A DNA stretch of 64,000 nt from Onchidella celtica (taxonomy: Eukaryota; Mollusca; Gastropoda; Systellommatophora; Onchidiidae). The stretch is taken from the NCBI GenBank assembly GCA_963931925.1, contig OZ007575.1, positions 41,138,925 through 41,202,924 of the forward strand, read 5' to 3'. Both the position numbers and the translations under genes were made by a program. This document shows, piece by piece, positions 18,121 through 30,754 of the stretch; within the stretch, counting starts at the first letter, position 1, and every line of letters starts with the position of its first letter. Below the pieces are notes generated by a model, which saw only the letters and a list, made by a program, of their open reading frames with translations, made no database searches and was not told where the DNA came from.

Positions 18121-19458
18121 AAAATGATCCGTGTTTTTTAAAATACCTTTTATATACGTATTGCATTGCGGTCCGAAATTGCAAGAGCAGAAGATGGCCG
18201 CCATTTTAGAGCAGGGATTCTACCATTTCATTATGAGCATTTCCCATTGGGCAAGAAACGCGTACGTAAGACGCATGCAATCTGCAAACATAGACCACTT
18301 CTGCAAAAAATAAATAAAAAAAATTTAAATAAATAAAATGAACCGACGTAATGCGGATGTGTTACGTCCGTACAAAATACAGGCCAGGGGATTTGGCTTT
18401 TCAGACCTAGAGACATCTTGCAATTTTCTTTCAGTTAGAAGTTTGTACACCTTACAGTAAATTGTCCCCGTAAAGTGACAAGGTTCTACCTACTTTCTAT
18501 CAACTTTTGAGAAAATCGAGGACTGAAATTTCATTTGTGACCATAAATTTTAGAGCAAAGAATTTCTTTCTTTTTAGTAAAACTTACAAATTACACACCG
18601 AATCTGCTTGATACTTTGACACTCTATGGAGAAGGCCCGTAGAAGTAGTATGTAACTCAGTTCAGCCAAAAATTTCAGATAGAATCTTGTCATTCTAAGG
18701 GAACAAAATTTGTAATAAAGACTGTAAATGAGCTGTGTGTGCCATTCTGTGGTAGATTTGAAATTCACTTTAAGTTAGAAATTAGACACATTATACTGTT
18801 TTGCAGGAACACAGATTAGTATATTATTGAAGTCCTCTCATCAAACTAGGTACTATGTATGTGATGTTCTACGATTTTTAACTCAGTGACTGTTTGAGCC
18901 TTGTAGACTAACTGGATGTTATTTTCTCATTGAGTGTTTTGAAAGTTTTAGGATTAGGCTAAAATAAGGTTAATTAATTTTTGGCTTCTTGGCTACAAAA
19001 ATCCTTTCATTGGCCATATGGCCATACAGCTTTTTCAGAAATTGGCCACATTTTCATTTTTAAAAAAGTCATACTATCTTGTACTTAGGCTACAAGGCTC
19101 AAACAGGCGCTCCTTAACTGTTACTGTAAGATATTTGATGTTCCACAATTCTTATTGTGAAAAACTACAGTAGTCCAGACCTACAAAAAAACGGTATTCA
19201 GGCCAGTTATTATGAAAATTTCAAAATTTTCGGAACTGTTATTGTGAGGTATCTAACGGTCCAAGACTGATATTGTGAGACTATCCATGATCAAATGCTC
19301 CGCGCTTGATAATGTTAGACTGTTAACGCTGCCGACGGGATAGGTACTTTATAGGTGTTCCTGTGTCATTCAATCTATCACTTGTTAGAAATACAACAAT
19401 ATCATAAATTCTAATTAAGTGCCGTTTGAAAGTAGACATATTCTGTGAAGTTAATAAA

Positions 19459-19588
19459 ATGTCTGCAGACAATGCAAAGAAGTATGGGACCACTATAGGA
19501 GTGGTTGTTCATGTGACAGTAATCATTGGTGTTTTATACTATGATTATGGTAATAAACATGATTGCTTCATCCTTTATGGCTTATTTG
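19459..19588 (+). other. Candidate first coding exon with one membrane segment
   Basis: An ATG opens 43 codons (MSADNAKKYGTT...) containing a hydrophobic run, IGVVVHVTVIIGVLYY, and closes at a GTGAGT donor (TTTG|GTGAGT). The pattern fits a start exon of a small membrane protein, but no following exon was found, so this may be chance. Confidence 0.2.
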
Positions 19589-20639
19589 GTGAGTGGAGAA
19601 GTATCTGAATCGAAAATATAACCTTCGTGTTTGTGTATGTATGTCTGTGAAGAACGGACTAAATTCATTGGGTACACTACTCAATGGTAAGTTGTACATT
19701 TCACAATAATAGTATGGAAACTACGGCTGGAAAAAAAACTATGTAGTGAAATTGACTAACGATAAACAGTCGATGGGGTCTGGCGTAAAGGCTTTACTTA
19801 AATGGGAAGAATAAACGTTTTCCAAAAAATTGGAATCATGATGTACAGAAACGACAAACCATAGCAACAAGAACAATAATATCATCAACAACAATAAAAG
19901 CAACAACAACAACAACAACAAAAACCAACCGATATACTGTTCCTATTTAGTGCCAGGGCCAAGTGGAGCGTGAATTGTCAACGCCGTTTCCACTTGTGAC
20001 AAAACTCGCAATATTCAGGACTATTTCTTGTTCACAGTACGATGGAAATCAACAAAGGTGCACCGGAGCCATTTCCCTCCACCAACAAAACCCGATTTTA
20101 AAACTCTTATTCTTTACAGCCTACACTTCCTCTCTCTCTCCATGGCGCCAACCCTGAAAGGCAGTCCTTGTCAAGGCACAAGAACAAGGCTAGAACGAGA
20201 AAAGGTCAGAGCAAAAAAAAACAACAGTAGAGAAGCAAGATGTACATGAATGCCGGTGGCAACAAGCCTAGAAACATGAAGACGTCAACACACTCATTTC
20301 ACGCATCACTCCGGAGAATAGGTGATGGGACGAAAGTCTTAACTCGTCTCTAATGAAGTTTCGTTACGCATCCCACGGGGAAAAATCTGAAAATGGTTGA
20401 GATGTGTTCCATATGATCATCGTGAACGAAAATTAAAATGTTGTCGTTTTCGTAAATGTGCACATTTCTTAGTTGTAAACTACTGGTTTTCCTCGGATAT
20501 TATATTGCAGTTCTCCTATGTGTCATTCCCCTAACATTTCAATTCTTCTTGTTTTGGAGGTTGCATAAAAAAAAACTGTATTGTTTTGTTGTGACATTAA
20601 AAAATCGTCATTTTTATTGGACAACGAATGAAATATTGA

Positions 20640-20740
20640 CCATTATTGTTATTATCATTTTATATAGCCCATATCCATTTTTAAAATGCTCTATGCGCTT
20701 TACAGAAAAAACCTGTCAACCACAGAGCAGAATGGAGCGC
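20640..20740. repeat. Short copy of the 4200-4690 dispersed repeat
   Basis: Reads ATTATCATTTTATATAGCCC then CTATGCGCTTTACAG, matching the opening of the repeat at 4.2 kb. Confidence 0.35.
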
Positions 20741-21750
20741 CGGCGAAGCGCTCAACACACTACACTGCTTCTTTCTCTCTCCTTGTCTCGCTCAATCTCT
20801 CTCTCTATCTCTCTCTATCTCAGAGCAAATTGTAACGCAGCCTGTTATCAGCACTGACTATCATTTTCCTACAAAAGTCAAACACAATTTGCACAAAAAC
20901 ATTTGAAATGATGACACTGGTTATATGTGAGTGAAATATATTTTAGAGCCTGCATGCAAAAAACAGACTTTTCCTTTGGGAGTGCTTGACGGAAAGACAA
21001 GATACAATTTTGGCCCCCCGTACTAGAAGATATAATATCAGGTCACCTCCACAGTACCATTTACACTGCTCATTACCTCAGTTAAGTATGAACGATACTA
21101 TTTAAAGATATTTTCCCCAAACAAATACTAACTGGATTTTAATATGCCACTAAAACCACAACAACAAAGATATCCACAAAAATAATGAAAAATGCATAAT
21201 AATTCTGTAAAGGGCAGTTTCCTGATATAAAGAGGGCATAGTGCAGACAATATACTATTCAACTCAAAGACAAAAAGTTGCTGACAAAAAAAAAAAATCC
21301 TCTATTAAACAAGGATTCATCACGTGGACAATTCATTTTTCGATTTATATGCCATCATTACAACCCCAGACAAAATTAAAACAACCAGAAGTGAGAGAGA
21401 TACAAAGTAATCAGGGGAAAGAAAAACTCTTTCAATTGTTGTTATTTGTTATTATTCACTCCGTTGCATCCTGGAAGATTATTAGAATACACGAGCTGCA
21501 TTGCTCTTAGGTGAGCCAACACTGTGTCAAAAACAAAAATTGAGAAAAAATTTTTAAACGAAATTTCTATTTACTGCAGTGGTGAACTGACGAGGCGGTG
21601 CTTATCGCAAAATTGTTTCTTCGGTATGATTTATGACTTGGTGCAACGAATGATGCGCAGCTTATAGTGATTCTAAATTTGGGTACATTGGTGATGGTAC
21701 GGTGTAATTTACTGTTGATTCTTACCAGTGCAGTAATATGATCTATACTA

Positions 21751-22481
21751 TCTATATTAATAAAAGTGAAACCTTACGACAATTGCAGCGCGCCTTTCGC
21801 TACTCCTCTGTTAATGCGGATTCGGTGGCCCTCAGATTTTATACAACGCTTAGTATAGACCGTGGTCGTGTCCCCGGCACAGAAAATAAAAAAATAATTA
21901 ACAACTCGCAGAACGTTTGTATTAGTTTCTAGGTTGCGACACATTGGCGTTCGGTCTATTTTTTCGGCAAATGTACGTAATTGAGGTTGGTTCCGGTGTC
22001 TGCATCACACTCACAAAACAACTTCCGGTTAGGACTGGTTTGAATGATGAGATTGAGTTCTAAGACTATCAAGTATGAAACTTTGTGTGTTCTCAATGTG
22101 CCTCGACTAGGAAAAAGAATGGGTCTGGAATTGGGAGATTGACGCCGCATGGCCAAAAGTACAGGTTTGTGTTTTCAATATGCCTAGGAAAATATTATAA
22201 TAATTATTTCTTTTCCATTAACACATGACGTTATCACTTCCTGCGATGTGCAAACAAACTAACCCGTACGCAAATCATAGCCATAATTTGACGGGTGCTG
22301 GCGGGACGCGCAGGACGTCAGTGCGCAAAGGGAGAGCAGTAAAATGTATCTAAAAACAAACAAACAAACAACAATAAAATAAAGCTAAAGGAACAGGCAA
22401 AATGAAGCAGGTCCATAATAATCACTCAGAACTGAAACTAATAAATCGATTTATCCCGGGCAGGGCCGGGAACTCAGCTAG
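21751..22481 (+). mobile_element. Non-autonomous Helitron, 731 bp
   Basis: Starts TCTATATTAATAAAAG after an A and ends CTAG before a T, the A/T insertion and TC...CTRR ends expected of Helitrons. Just before the CTAG is a short hairpin, TCCCGGGCAGGGCCGGGA (stem CCCGG/CCGGG). There is no target duplication and no Rep/helicase reading frame, so it depends on an autonomous partner. A diverged copy of its 3' end lies at 11549-11675. Confidence 0.72.
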
Positions 22482-23689
22482 TATACTATATTATTAGTTA
22501 CATTACTTAGTTATACATGTATTAATACTCACGGTTTTACCAATCTCTTCATGGGCGCTGAGTCTGTCATCTTTAGCTCGGTTACCAAGCCAACACAGTT
22601 CAGGGGCATGTTTGTCTTGGGTAACAAATTGTCTTGAAAAAGTGTTTGCCAGTGCACTTATCACTCGTACGGATATTCAGTTCCTTTCACCTTGTTATTG
22701 CCCGCGATGCTACTAAACTTAACTTATATGTCAGTGACGGAACAGTAAAGTCTCGAGCCAGTCAGATATTCTGAATTGTTGAAATTTGATTTTTAATTAT
22801 GCAATGCCTGCAATTATTGTCGGGTTTGAGTTTTGAGTTTTGGACTGGGTTTAGCGGGGCGTCTGCACGATAACGGCCGCTTTGCGCATTTCACGTTTTT
22901 TTTTTTCATTTTGAATATCTTACTTTGGGCTAGCTTTCAGCCCTCAGATTCCCATAAATAAGATCAAACAAAAGTGAAGCTAAAAATCTAACGGGAAAAG
23001 GCCCGTACATTAATGTATGTCTATTAAATTAACTAGCAGACCTCGGCCTACTCCAAAAACGTATTGTAAGAAAAGTATTAAAATAACATATTATTGCAGG
23101 TGGATTTTTCAAAGAGCTAAATCCAAACTATTTTATGTACGAAACATAACAAGTGATATCCCCGAAAAACCGAGAATATAAGTAATAAATTTCACTTTTT
23201 AAGACATGCGGCAGTGAACATTGAAATTCATTTTCAAAATTTATGACTACAAAATTCTATTACTAGCATTACTGACTCCATGTGTTGTTACTTAATTGTT
23301 TGCTGTAACATGTGTAAAATCTACATAATTATGTTTAAGCTGGCTGGACACGTTACCATTTCAAATGATTATATAAAATGGCCCTAAAGACGACGGAGAG
23401 ATGATCTTTCGCAGACAGGTGGGCAGGCATGGTCAGGACGAACGAAAAACAGAAAAGAACGGAGATCATCAGATTTTCGTGAAAAGATTTCTTAATGTAA
23501 TTCTATTTTTCTCCTAAGGCAAGAAAACAACAACAAACAAACGCAAATTAACCATGTTTTGTTCACTCACCAGAGCCAGCTGATGGGCGTTTATCACTAG
23601 AAGATAAAGTGAAACTTTGGCGATTATATTTCTCCAGTACTCTCAGTTTGCAATTTTCGTGAGTCAGCCTTCTCCTGTGCTACATCCCG

Positions 23690-23721
<32 letters not shown>

Positions 23722-23881
23722 TTCCAGTTCCGTTTTCCTATTTGCTTCTCTCTCTCTATTGGGGTTAACTATTACTTTAGCCAGCGAGCCAGCGAAACCA
23801 CTAGATTTTTCACAACTGTGCTGCCAGGACATAGAAATAATTAGTTTTCCAGAAGGAAGCCCATAATTATCCGAAAAACAT

Positions 23882-23916
23882 GTTGTACGGATATGGACAG
23901 TGCATACCCGTACAAC
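23882..23916. repeat. 35-bp hairpin palindrome, copy 1
   Basis: Arms GTTGTACGG and CCGTACAAC are perfectly complementary around ATATGGACAGTGCATA. The same 35-bp unit occurs inverted at 24276-24310. Confidence 0.6.
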
Positions 23917-24275
23917 GCACACAATTCGATGACATAGAACACACATCGGAATTATATATTACTGACCTTGTTAATTTGCATAGTTTATAAAAATATGAAT
24001 CGGCTTAGTAGCAAAACAATCCAACTTCTGCTCGGAGATCGCGTGATCTGCGCTAAAGTAATAATAATAACTTGAGTGTACGGCGATCACCAATGGCTAC
24101 CCCAACTCCTTTTCGCCTGATTAGTCAATCTGACTACCGCCCATTGATACAAACAGACTAGACCCTCACGCCCCCAGGTCCATCTCACTATTCCATGTGT
24201 TGTCACTTTAAATACGTGAACACCATACCAGTTTTGTTTCAGCAAACCTTCACCAGTCGCGCCTTTGGTAAACAT

Positions 24276-24310
24276 GTTATACGGATATGCACTGTCCATA
24301 TCCATACAAC
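24276..24310. repeat. 35-bp hairpin palindrome, copy 2 (inverted)
   Basis: Reads GTTATACGGATATGCACTGT and closes CCATATCCATACAAC. Its centre is the reverse complement of copy 1, so the two hairpins may be the ends of a ~430-bp foldback element. Confidence 0.55.
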
Positions 24311-25020
24311 ATGTTGTACGGATTTACACTTCCTTTCCAGAAATGCAAGCTGTGTTGCAGCTGCCAGGTAAATGCAAGCTCTAAATGCCAAAGTTATAAG
24401 GTAATCACATGCAGTGAAAAAATCCTTGTCAAGACACAATGATTCTCTCCTGACGATGACAGGGTTAAACACCCTCATCCCATCCGCCCACACACACACA
24501 GTCTAAATGTAATTATATGTCTGCAAACAGCTCTGCTACAGGTTAACACGTGGAATCCTTCCTGGTTTGAAAATCCTTGTTTATATTGGATATTTAGCCC
24601 TAAACTTAATCACTATTAATAAAAGTCAAGAAACTTGTCGTGGTTGTTGTATCACGCAAAGACTTGTGGATTATCTGAGTTGGAGCGGGTTAAGCCTTCA
24701 CACCATGGCAACTCGGCCGGTGTGACACTCTAGAATGTCTTCCATCCTTTTTAGTCCCCGGATAATCTAGGACAGTGTTTGCTCGAGGTGGAGCGCACGC
24801 CTCACAGGTAAGACACGGCAATATTTTGGTTGGGCGTGGTACTTCACAAAGGGGCGTAGAGAGTTTTCACAGAAATGTTCATTTCATAGTGTATTTTAAC
24901 TTAACTGTATAGACAAATTGTTGTTGGTTTATGTTGTATTGGTGGTTTCCTTGTTTAGCTCGGATTAGAACATCGGACTTAACAGACGCACTTGAAAGTA
25001 CGCATCTGCGTGTGTAATAT

Positions 25021-25437
25021 TTTATATTTTGCCTTTGTGTTGTTGCAGCCAGCTACAACTGGAGCAGGCACATCGTCGCCATAGTGCAGCGCCGGTTGGC
25101 GTTTGTTGTTGTTTTTTTTTGGTGGGGGTGGGAGATGAGGGGAGGGGTGGATGAATTTGATTTGATTTTTGCCCGGGAGGCGGGCTGTTTGGCTTGCTCT
25201 TTTTGATTTCCAACTGCCAGGGTATCTTTAACGTGCGCAACGTGTACACGGGCCCTCCGAATTTTTTTGGTGCTTATCCGAGAAGACTAGGTACTCGATC
25301 CTGCCTACCATGAGATCAGGGACAGGAAAATATGAGAAAAATCCCAAACTTCCAAATTGCCTGCACCGGCCGGGTTTTGAACCCGGTACCCTTGGCATGA
25401 GAGGCGAGCACCTTGCCTCTAGACCACATTGTGACTT
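25021..25437 (-). mobile_element. tRNA-derived SINE, apparently full length
   Basis: On the minus strand the head (25437 to about 25360) has a pol III A box, TGGTCTAGAGG, and a B box, GGTTCAAAACC. The body contains GATCGAGTACCTAGTCTTC, TTAAAGATACCCTGGCAG, GCGCTGCACTATGGCGACGA and CAACACAAAGGCAAAAT, ending in an ATAAAATATT tail at 25021. Copies lacking the head lie at 5087 and 17990. A C-rich stretch sits inside the body in this and the 5-kb copy. Confidence 0.72.
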
Positions 25438-25971
25438 TTGAATCTTTACTTGTGTACTGTGCATCAACTTTGTCCGATTATGGCGAGGTGCACGTTTTGT
25501 TGTTTTTTTAAACTGAAATGCGGCGTGGGGCAAAAAAGTTTGAGAAAAGCAGATCTAGTGTATCCCAGAACATGCCCCTCTGTTATAATGGATCCCCCCT
25601 TCCTCCCCCCCCCCACCCCCCCCCCCCCCCAGTTCAGTCTTATTCTGATTCGAAAACACAAAGAATTGACTGTACTGATGATTTCACTAATTTGATACAT
25701 CAAACTGGAAGTAATTTCAATAACATTTTTTGCCTTTTCCCAAGTTCTGGGTAAAAGGAACTTTACTTATTGGCAAACCGATTAAACCCAAAAAATTCCA
25801 ATGATGAACTGTGAGCTAGTCAGACTTTTGACAAAATGTATTTTGGAAGTTTTTATTGCCCTTGAAGTTCGTTCTGTTGAGTGCATTCCTCATTCCTGGC
25901 CCAAGGCATTAGTGCCTAAAATACTAATGTGCAAGGCAACGGACAATGCTCTTGATTAGCGTTCATGATAG

Positions 25972-26208
<237 letters not shown>

Positions 26209-27054
26209 CATCAGCAGTAACAATAATGTCCCTCATCATAGCACAATAAGTTTGAGTTTGAGTTTAGAGAAAGCACGTTGACACGACAACGGCCATAGTG
26301 TGCTAGGAAGGAGCAAGACAATGGGCAGAATATTGCAGAATGATAAGGCAGAAGGCACAGTGAGAAACAGGCACATTAACAACTGTTAACTAACGAACAT
26401 AAACTACCAACGACAACAACTCCACAACTATTTATAACAACTGTAACCATTGTGAAGTAGCCAGGTTAGACAGACAGAAATTTGAAGCTGAAAATTATTA
26501 TGCCAGACACAGCCAGGTTACCGAGAAGAATGATTGTGAATCAGCGTCGTTCCGGTGTCGTTTCGAGTAAGAATGGTGTTACAATTACGTACGTCCCCCA
26601 AGTTTTTCTTTTTTGCGCTAGGGGTATGTAATTTAAAGTCTTTTGTGACTAGACAGCAGCTCGTCAACAACAGCCTTAATTAATCATTCTTTCAGATTTT
26701 CTTTTTGTTTTACTCCCTGTCTTTTGGTTGAATGGGTAAGGGGCATGGTTAGGGATTCGACAAGATTTAGGGCTGAGGATAAGGACCGGGTTTGGCATGG
26801 GTACGCATAAATTTTAATGTGAGGGCCCCTAACGCGAAACGCTTGGGATGTGTTCGTACAAGTAACAACAGCCTTCGAGTAAGTGGATTCAGAAAGTAAA
26901 ATTTGCACTGGCGCGATTTGGTTCACCTCGGTGTCACACCTGCTTCATTTCTGTGTCGGTTATATGGATTTTCAGCTTAATGATACCAGAGTGGAGAGTA
27001 AATTGTTTCACTAAAGTATTGGACACGAGACGCATCAAGTTTCTTGATTTATGT
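26209..27054. other. Intergenic, downstream of the SLC26 gene
   Basis: No coding segment or clear repeat seen. Confidence 0.4.
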
Positions 27055-27060
27055 TTTATT
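27055..27060 (-). terminator. Candidate polyadenylation signal of the SLC26 gene
   Basis: AATAAA on the minus strand, 664 bases beyond the stop codon. It is the clearest canonical signal I found there, implying a 3' UTR of roughly 0.7 kb. Confidence 0.4.
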
Positions 27061-27723
27061 GAATAAAGACTCCCAGACCGCGTGCCTCCCGAATCATGTC
27101 ACATCAATATTTTTTTGTTGTTGTTTTTACGAACATTCACTCTGTGTCATTGATTTCTCGTATTCATTCCTAACATCAATTTTGTACCGTACGACTTAAA
27201 TATAGTAACACAGTGAAAGTAAATCAGCAAAAACAAGAATAATGAGTGAAGTGGTGTATGATAACAATGAAAATGAGATTAGTTTAAGATATTGAGCAAT
27301 CAATAACAACATCATATGCTGTGGCATAGTCTTGCCCGGTACTGTATTTTATACACGTACTATCAGTGCTAATGCCCAGGGTCCACGACCTCATGCGGTA
27401 TTTTGTAGGAATCTATTTCCATGCTCTGCATATTAGAAAGAACAAAAAGACATATGGAATGACACATTTATGGGCATATCAATTTACAGTTCAGATTTAC
27501 CCACATGTAATATGAAATTATAAATGAATCAAATGATTAATAATTGCGTAACTGAAATCAAGAAATATGCTGTGTCCCTTTTAGTATTGATTGAAAGTAA
27601 ATCTAAATCTATAACTAATGACTACTCGAGACTAGATTCGTTTTCTTACCAGAGCGTCACGGGTTGCTACAAAGTCACGAAAACTACAAAACTTGAAGAA
27701 AACTAATGTTTGTATAAGTGAAG

Positions 27724-30701
27724 TTAGAGTCTGGTGATATACGAGTCCTCGTTTGCTTCATCATCTGAATAGTCATCGAGGACTTCAGAAGTCAGAGGTA
27801 GGCTGTGTTGTGACCTGGAAAAGGCAATGGCGTCGTGGAGGTCAATGAAGAGACTATCTCTGGGGATTTTCTCAAACACGCCGGCGTGTTCCATAGCTTT
27901 TCTCATGTCATAAGAACAGCCAGCCAGCAAAAGTTGGATGTTGACGTGGCTATACTCTGTGTAAATATGACTTAAGACATTAGCCCCTGTGCTGTCCAAG
28001 TAGTTGATTGGGTGGCAGTCGATGATGACATGGTGAATTTGGAGCATGGCATTAAGTTTGTCATCAGTGAAAAGTTCATCCCCGTCATCGGGGTCTTCAG
28101 TGTAATCGTCAAAATTAACTGAGAACGACGATCCTGCATGTTTCAAAGATCCGGTGTTTCGTCTGGAAGTTTTATTGAGACTATGACGAAGAATTTCCGC
28201 CATAGCTGTTGTTTTGTCTTGAGGCATGTCTTTGTTTTCTTTGGCTGTGGACACGACATTATCCAGTCCGGGAGAGAAGACGTTCCTACCTTCTTTGTCA
28301 CCTGGACTATTTGGTTCACTGTCCTGGCCAACCCCCAATTCGATTTCAAAATGCTTTTCTGAGATTGTTTCCGATCCAATGGTGAAACTCGAGTTAAGTT
28401 CATCCGATTGGGAAACGGCATCTTCGCGCTGGATACAATTCGTAACATGGAGTGGAACAAGTCCTTGAGCAACTCTTTCTTTGTTGAGCACAGCAAGTTG
28501 TTTCTCTTTCTTCTGCAGACCTTTGAGAAGCTTTCTTGGGTTGACAGAGCAGCGGTATAAAGTATTGCGGAAAATTTCAGCATTAGCGAAGTACAAGGAA
28601 GACTGAAATTTGAAAACTTTTATCCCATGAAGTTCAGATGAATCAGAGTATTTGCTGTGCTCAACTAACACTTTGTCTTTCAGTGTGTAGCCAACTTTGT
28701 ACCCTCTTGAAAACTGTGTTTGGAACACAACTGTTATCAGGGAAATTCCTACTCCAACACCGAGACCAACGTCAATCTCCAAAAAGACTGTGGCAAGGAA
28801 AGTTACCAGCCAGATGACAAAATCAAATCTATTGATGCGCCAGAACTTTCGACAAACAGCAACTTGCATGAAAAGCCCCTTGAGTGCTGAGAAAATAATG
28901 GCACTGAGGATAGCCTTAGGCAGGTCAGTAAAAACCGGAGAGACGAAGAGAATTAGCATTAACATGAGAACACAGCTGACTATTCCGTTGAGGGTGGTCT
29001 TTGCATTCATGCTACTGGCGGCCATGGACCGTGGCGGAGCCACACTGGAAGGAAAACATCTGAAGAAAGCGCTTACAGCGTTACACATGCCATAGGCCAA
29101 CATCTCCTGGCTGTCATCTACTTCATAGTTATGTTTCTTAGCGCAGATTTTGGCCATAGCAATGGTGTTAGCAAAGATTAACACAGCTAGGATAAAACAG
29201 TCGGCTAAATACGCTGCGCTGCCTTTCAAGCCTTCTTTGGGGATCACAGGCGGAGGGATATTCGTGGGAATTTTGCCAACAACCTGGACAGAGAACTCGT
29301 CATTAAACTGTCCAAAATGAGAGACAACTGTGCCGACAATAACCACTATGAGTTCGATTGGGACCGGGGCGAACATTTTGTGCTTGAATCTTTCATTGAT
29401 ACAATCTTTCACAATCCAGATCATCACCACAGTAACGACGGCGCAGAGAACAGCAGCGACGTTGATATTTGAAATTTCCTGAAAGATAGCTTGGTAGCTT
29501 TTGATGATCTTGAAAATACCACTGTACCTGTCGGTGTTAATGCCCAGCATGGCCGGGAGTTGACTAGTACCGATGTGTACGGCTGCAGCAGAGGTAAAAG
29601 CTGTGAAGAACGATTCAGACAGGTAGGCCGTGATGAAGCCAAGTTTGAGAAACCCCATGACCAACATCATCACTCCTGTAATCAGTGCAATACCCATGGC
29701 TAATTCTTCTTTGAAATCAAGGTATTCCGGGACTTCGTCCAGTATTGTGCCATTGGTGACCTTGTCCGTGATCCAGGGTTTATCTGCAACCCAGGCCTGT
29801 GCCTCCCTGTCCACAGTGGCCGCGGTCAGCATGCAGATAACCGCGCTGGTTCCAATGGAAACGTGTGCAGATGTACCAAAGAAGACATAGATCAGTACAG
29901 GCCACAAAGATGTCAACAGCCCATTCTGGACTTTCACCGACGTCAGCTGACCAAACGCCAGGGCTTGGGGAATGTGAAGTATGCCTACGGTCAGACCAGA
30001 GAGGAAATCGGCCATTCCGTTCTCTCTCGGCTTGTAGTAGCGAATAAATTTGATCACTGGAACATAACCACTCAGCACCTTCCATAGGCGGCGTCTTGAA
30101 CAGAACAAATTACTTTTGATTTTGTCTTTCAGAGGCGTTTTCTCCTTGCCCTCGTTCTTCAGATGACATGTGTCAAAGTCCACTTGTGTGAACGCCGGAC
30201 GCGTAATCGTCACCTGCCATTCGACAAACGAACAGTACAAAATTATTCGGTAAGTTTGTGTCACAAAATTTATAAATTCATGACAGGATATTCATATGAT
30301 CAGTTCTGCACATACTCATAATATTCTAATAAATGCAACAGTTTGGAGATTACAATTGCTTAACCAACGAAACTCCAACGGCTGATCTATCAGTGCTTAA
30401 AACTCCATACAACCATTTTCTAAATGGAGGAACCTGAAAAAGTATTATGTGTGTGGGACTGCGCTTGGAGAATGATATTCGTACTGGAAATTTATGACCT
30501 GGTTTCAATGACTGGACGGCTTTATTTTTGTGTCATTTTTTAGTTTTCTTGACGATCTAGTAAAATGTCCAGTTTGAGGTGTGGGTGCCACAAGGTGAAA
30601 ACTGACATGGGTATGAAACCATTGCTTACCTGCTTTCCCAAAGCGGACAGTGGAGTGTGACATGTCCGGTCAACTCCTTGCTTAGCGTCCTGGGTTGTCA
30701 T
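27724..30701 (-). CDS. SLC26-family anion transporter (prestin/pendrin-like)
   Basis: Two coding exons: 30701-30630 (24 codons starting MTTQDAKQGVDR, donor CAG|GTAAGC) and 30213-27724 (829 codons, acceptor TGGCAG). They join in phase 0 to give 853 residues, the usual family size (700-970). An in-frame ATG at 30264 lies inside the 416-bp intron and would give an odd start. After the start come the conserved lead-in (TRPAF, then YVPVIKFIRYY), the PQALAFGQL motif of helix 1, FFGTSAHVSIGTSAV, SVAPPRSMAASSMNAKTTL, and FTDLPKAILSAIIFSALKG, all SulP/SLC26 landmarks. The C-terminal third is a STAS domain (FKFQSSLYFANAEIFRNTL to LDSTGANVLSHIY) with a long charged insert of ~150 residues. The chain ends ITRL, a class I PDZ ligand like those of SLC26A3/A6. 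It should exchange chloride, bicarbonate, sulphate or oxalate across the plasma membrane; substrate cannot be read from sequence. A 5' UTR exon may begin at 30754. Confidence 0.93.
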
Positions 30702-30754
30702 GTTGACAGACTTGGCCAGATGTCAGTCACGGATGTGGACTGAACAAGTGTGAT

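Larger units (their letters stand above)
18121..21740. other. Intergenic, no confirmed gene
   Basis: Holds a YY1-like GATGGCCGCCATTTT motif (18193), short CAA (19900-19922) and CT-rich (20767-20820) simple repeats, a weak first-exon candidate at 19459-19588, and a repeat fragment at 20640-20740. Otherwise I see nothing. Confidence 0.35.
22482..25020. other. Intergenic with two inverted hairpins
   Basis: AT-rich with a CT microsatellite (23689-23718) and the two palindromes listed separately. No coding exon supported. Confidence 0.4.

Noticed and set aside
30214-30264. ATG at 30264 as the start of the SLC26 protein
   Set aside because: The 17 codons after it lie in the intron. An exact acceptor at 30214 and a phase-matched upstream exon (30701-30630) explain the N-terminus better.
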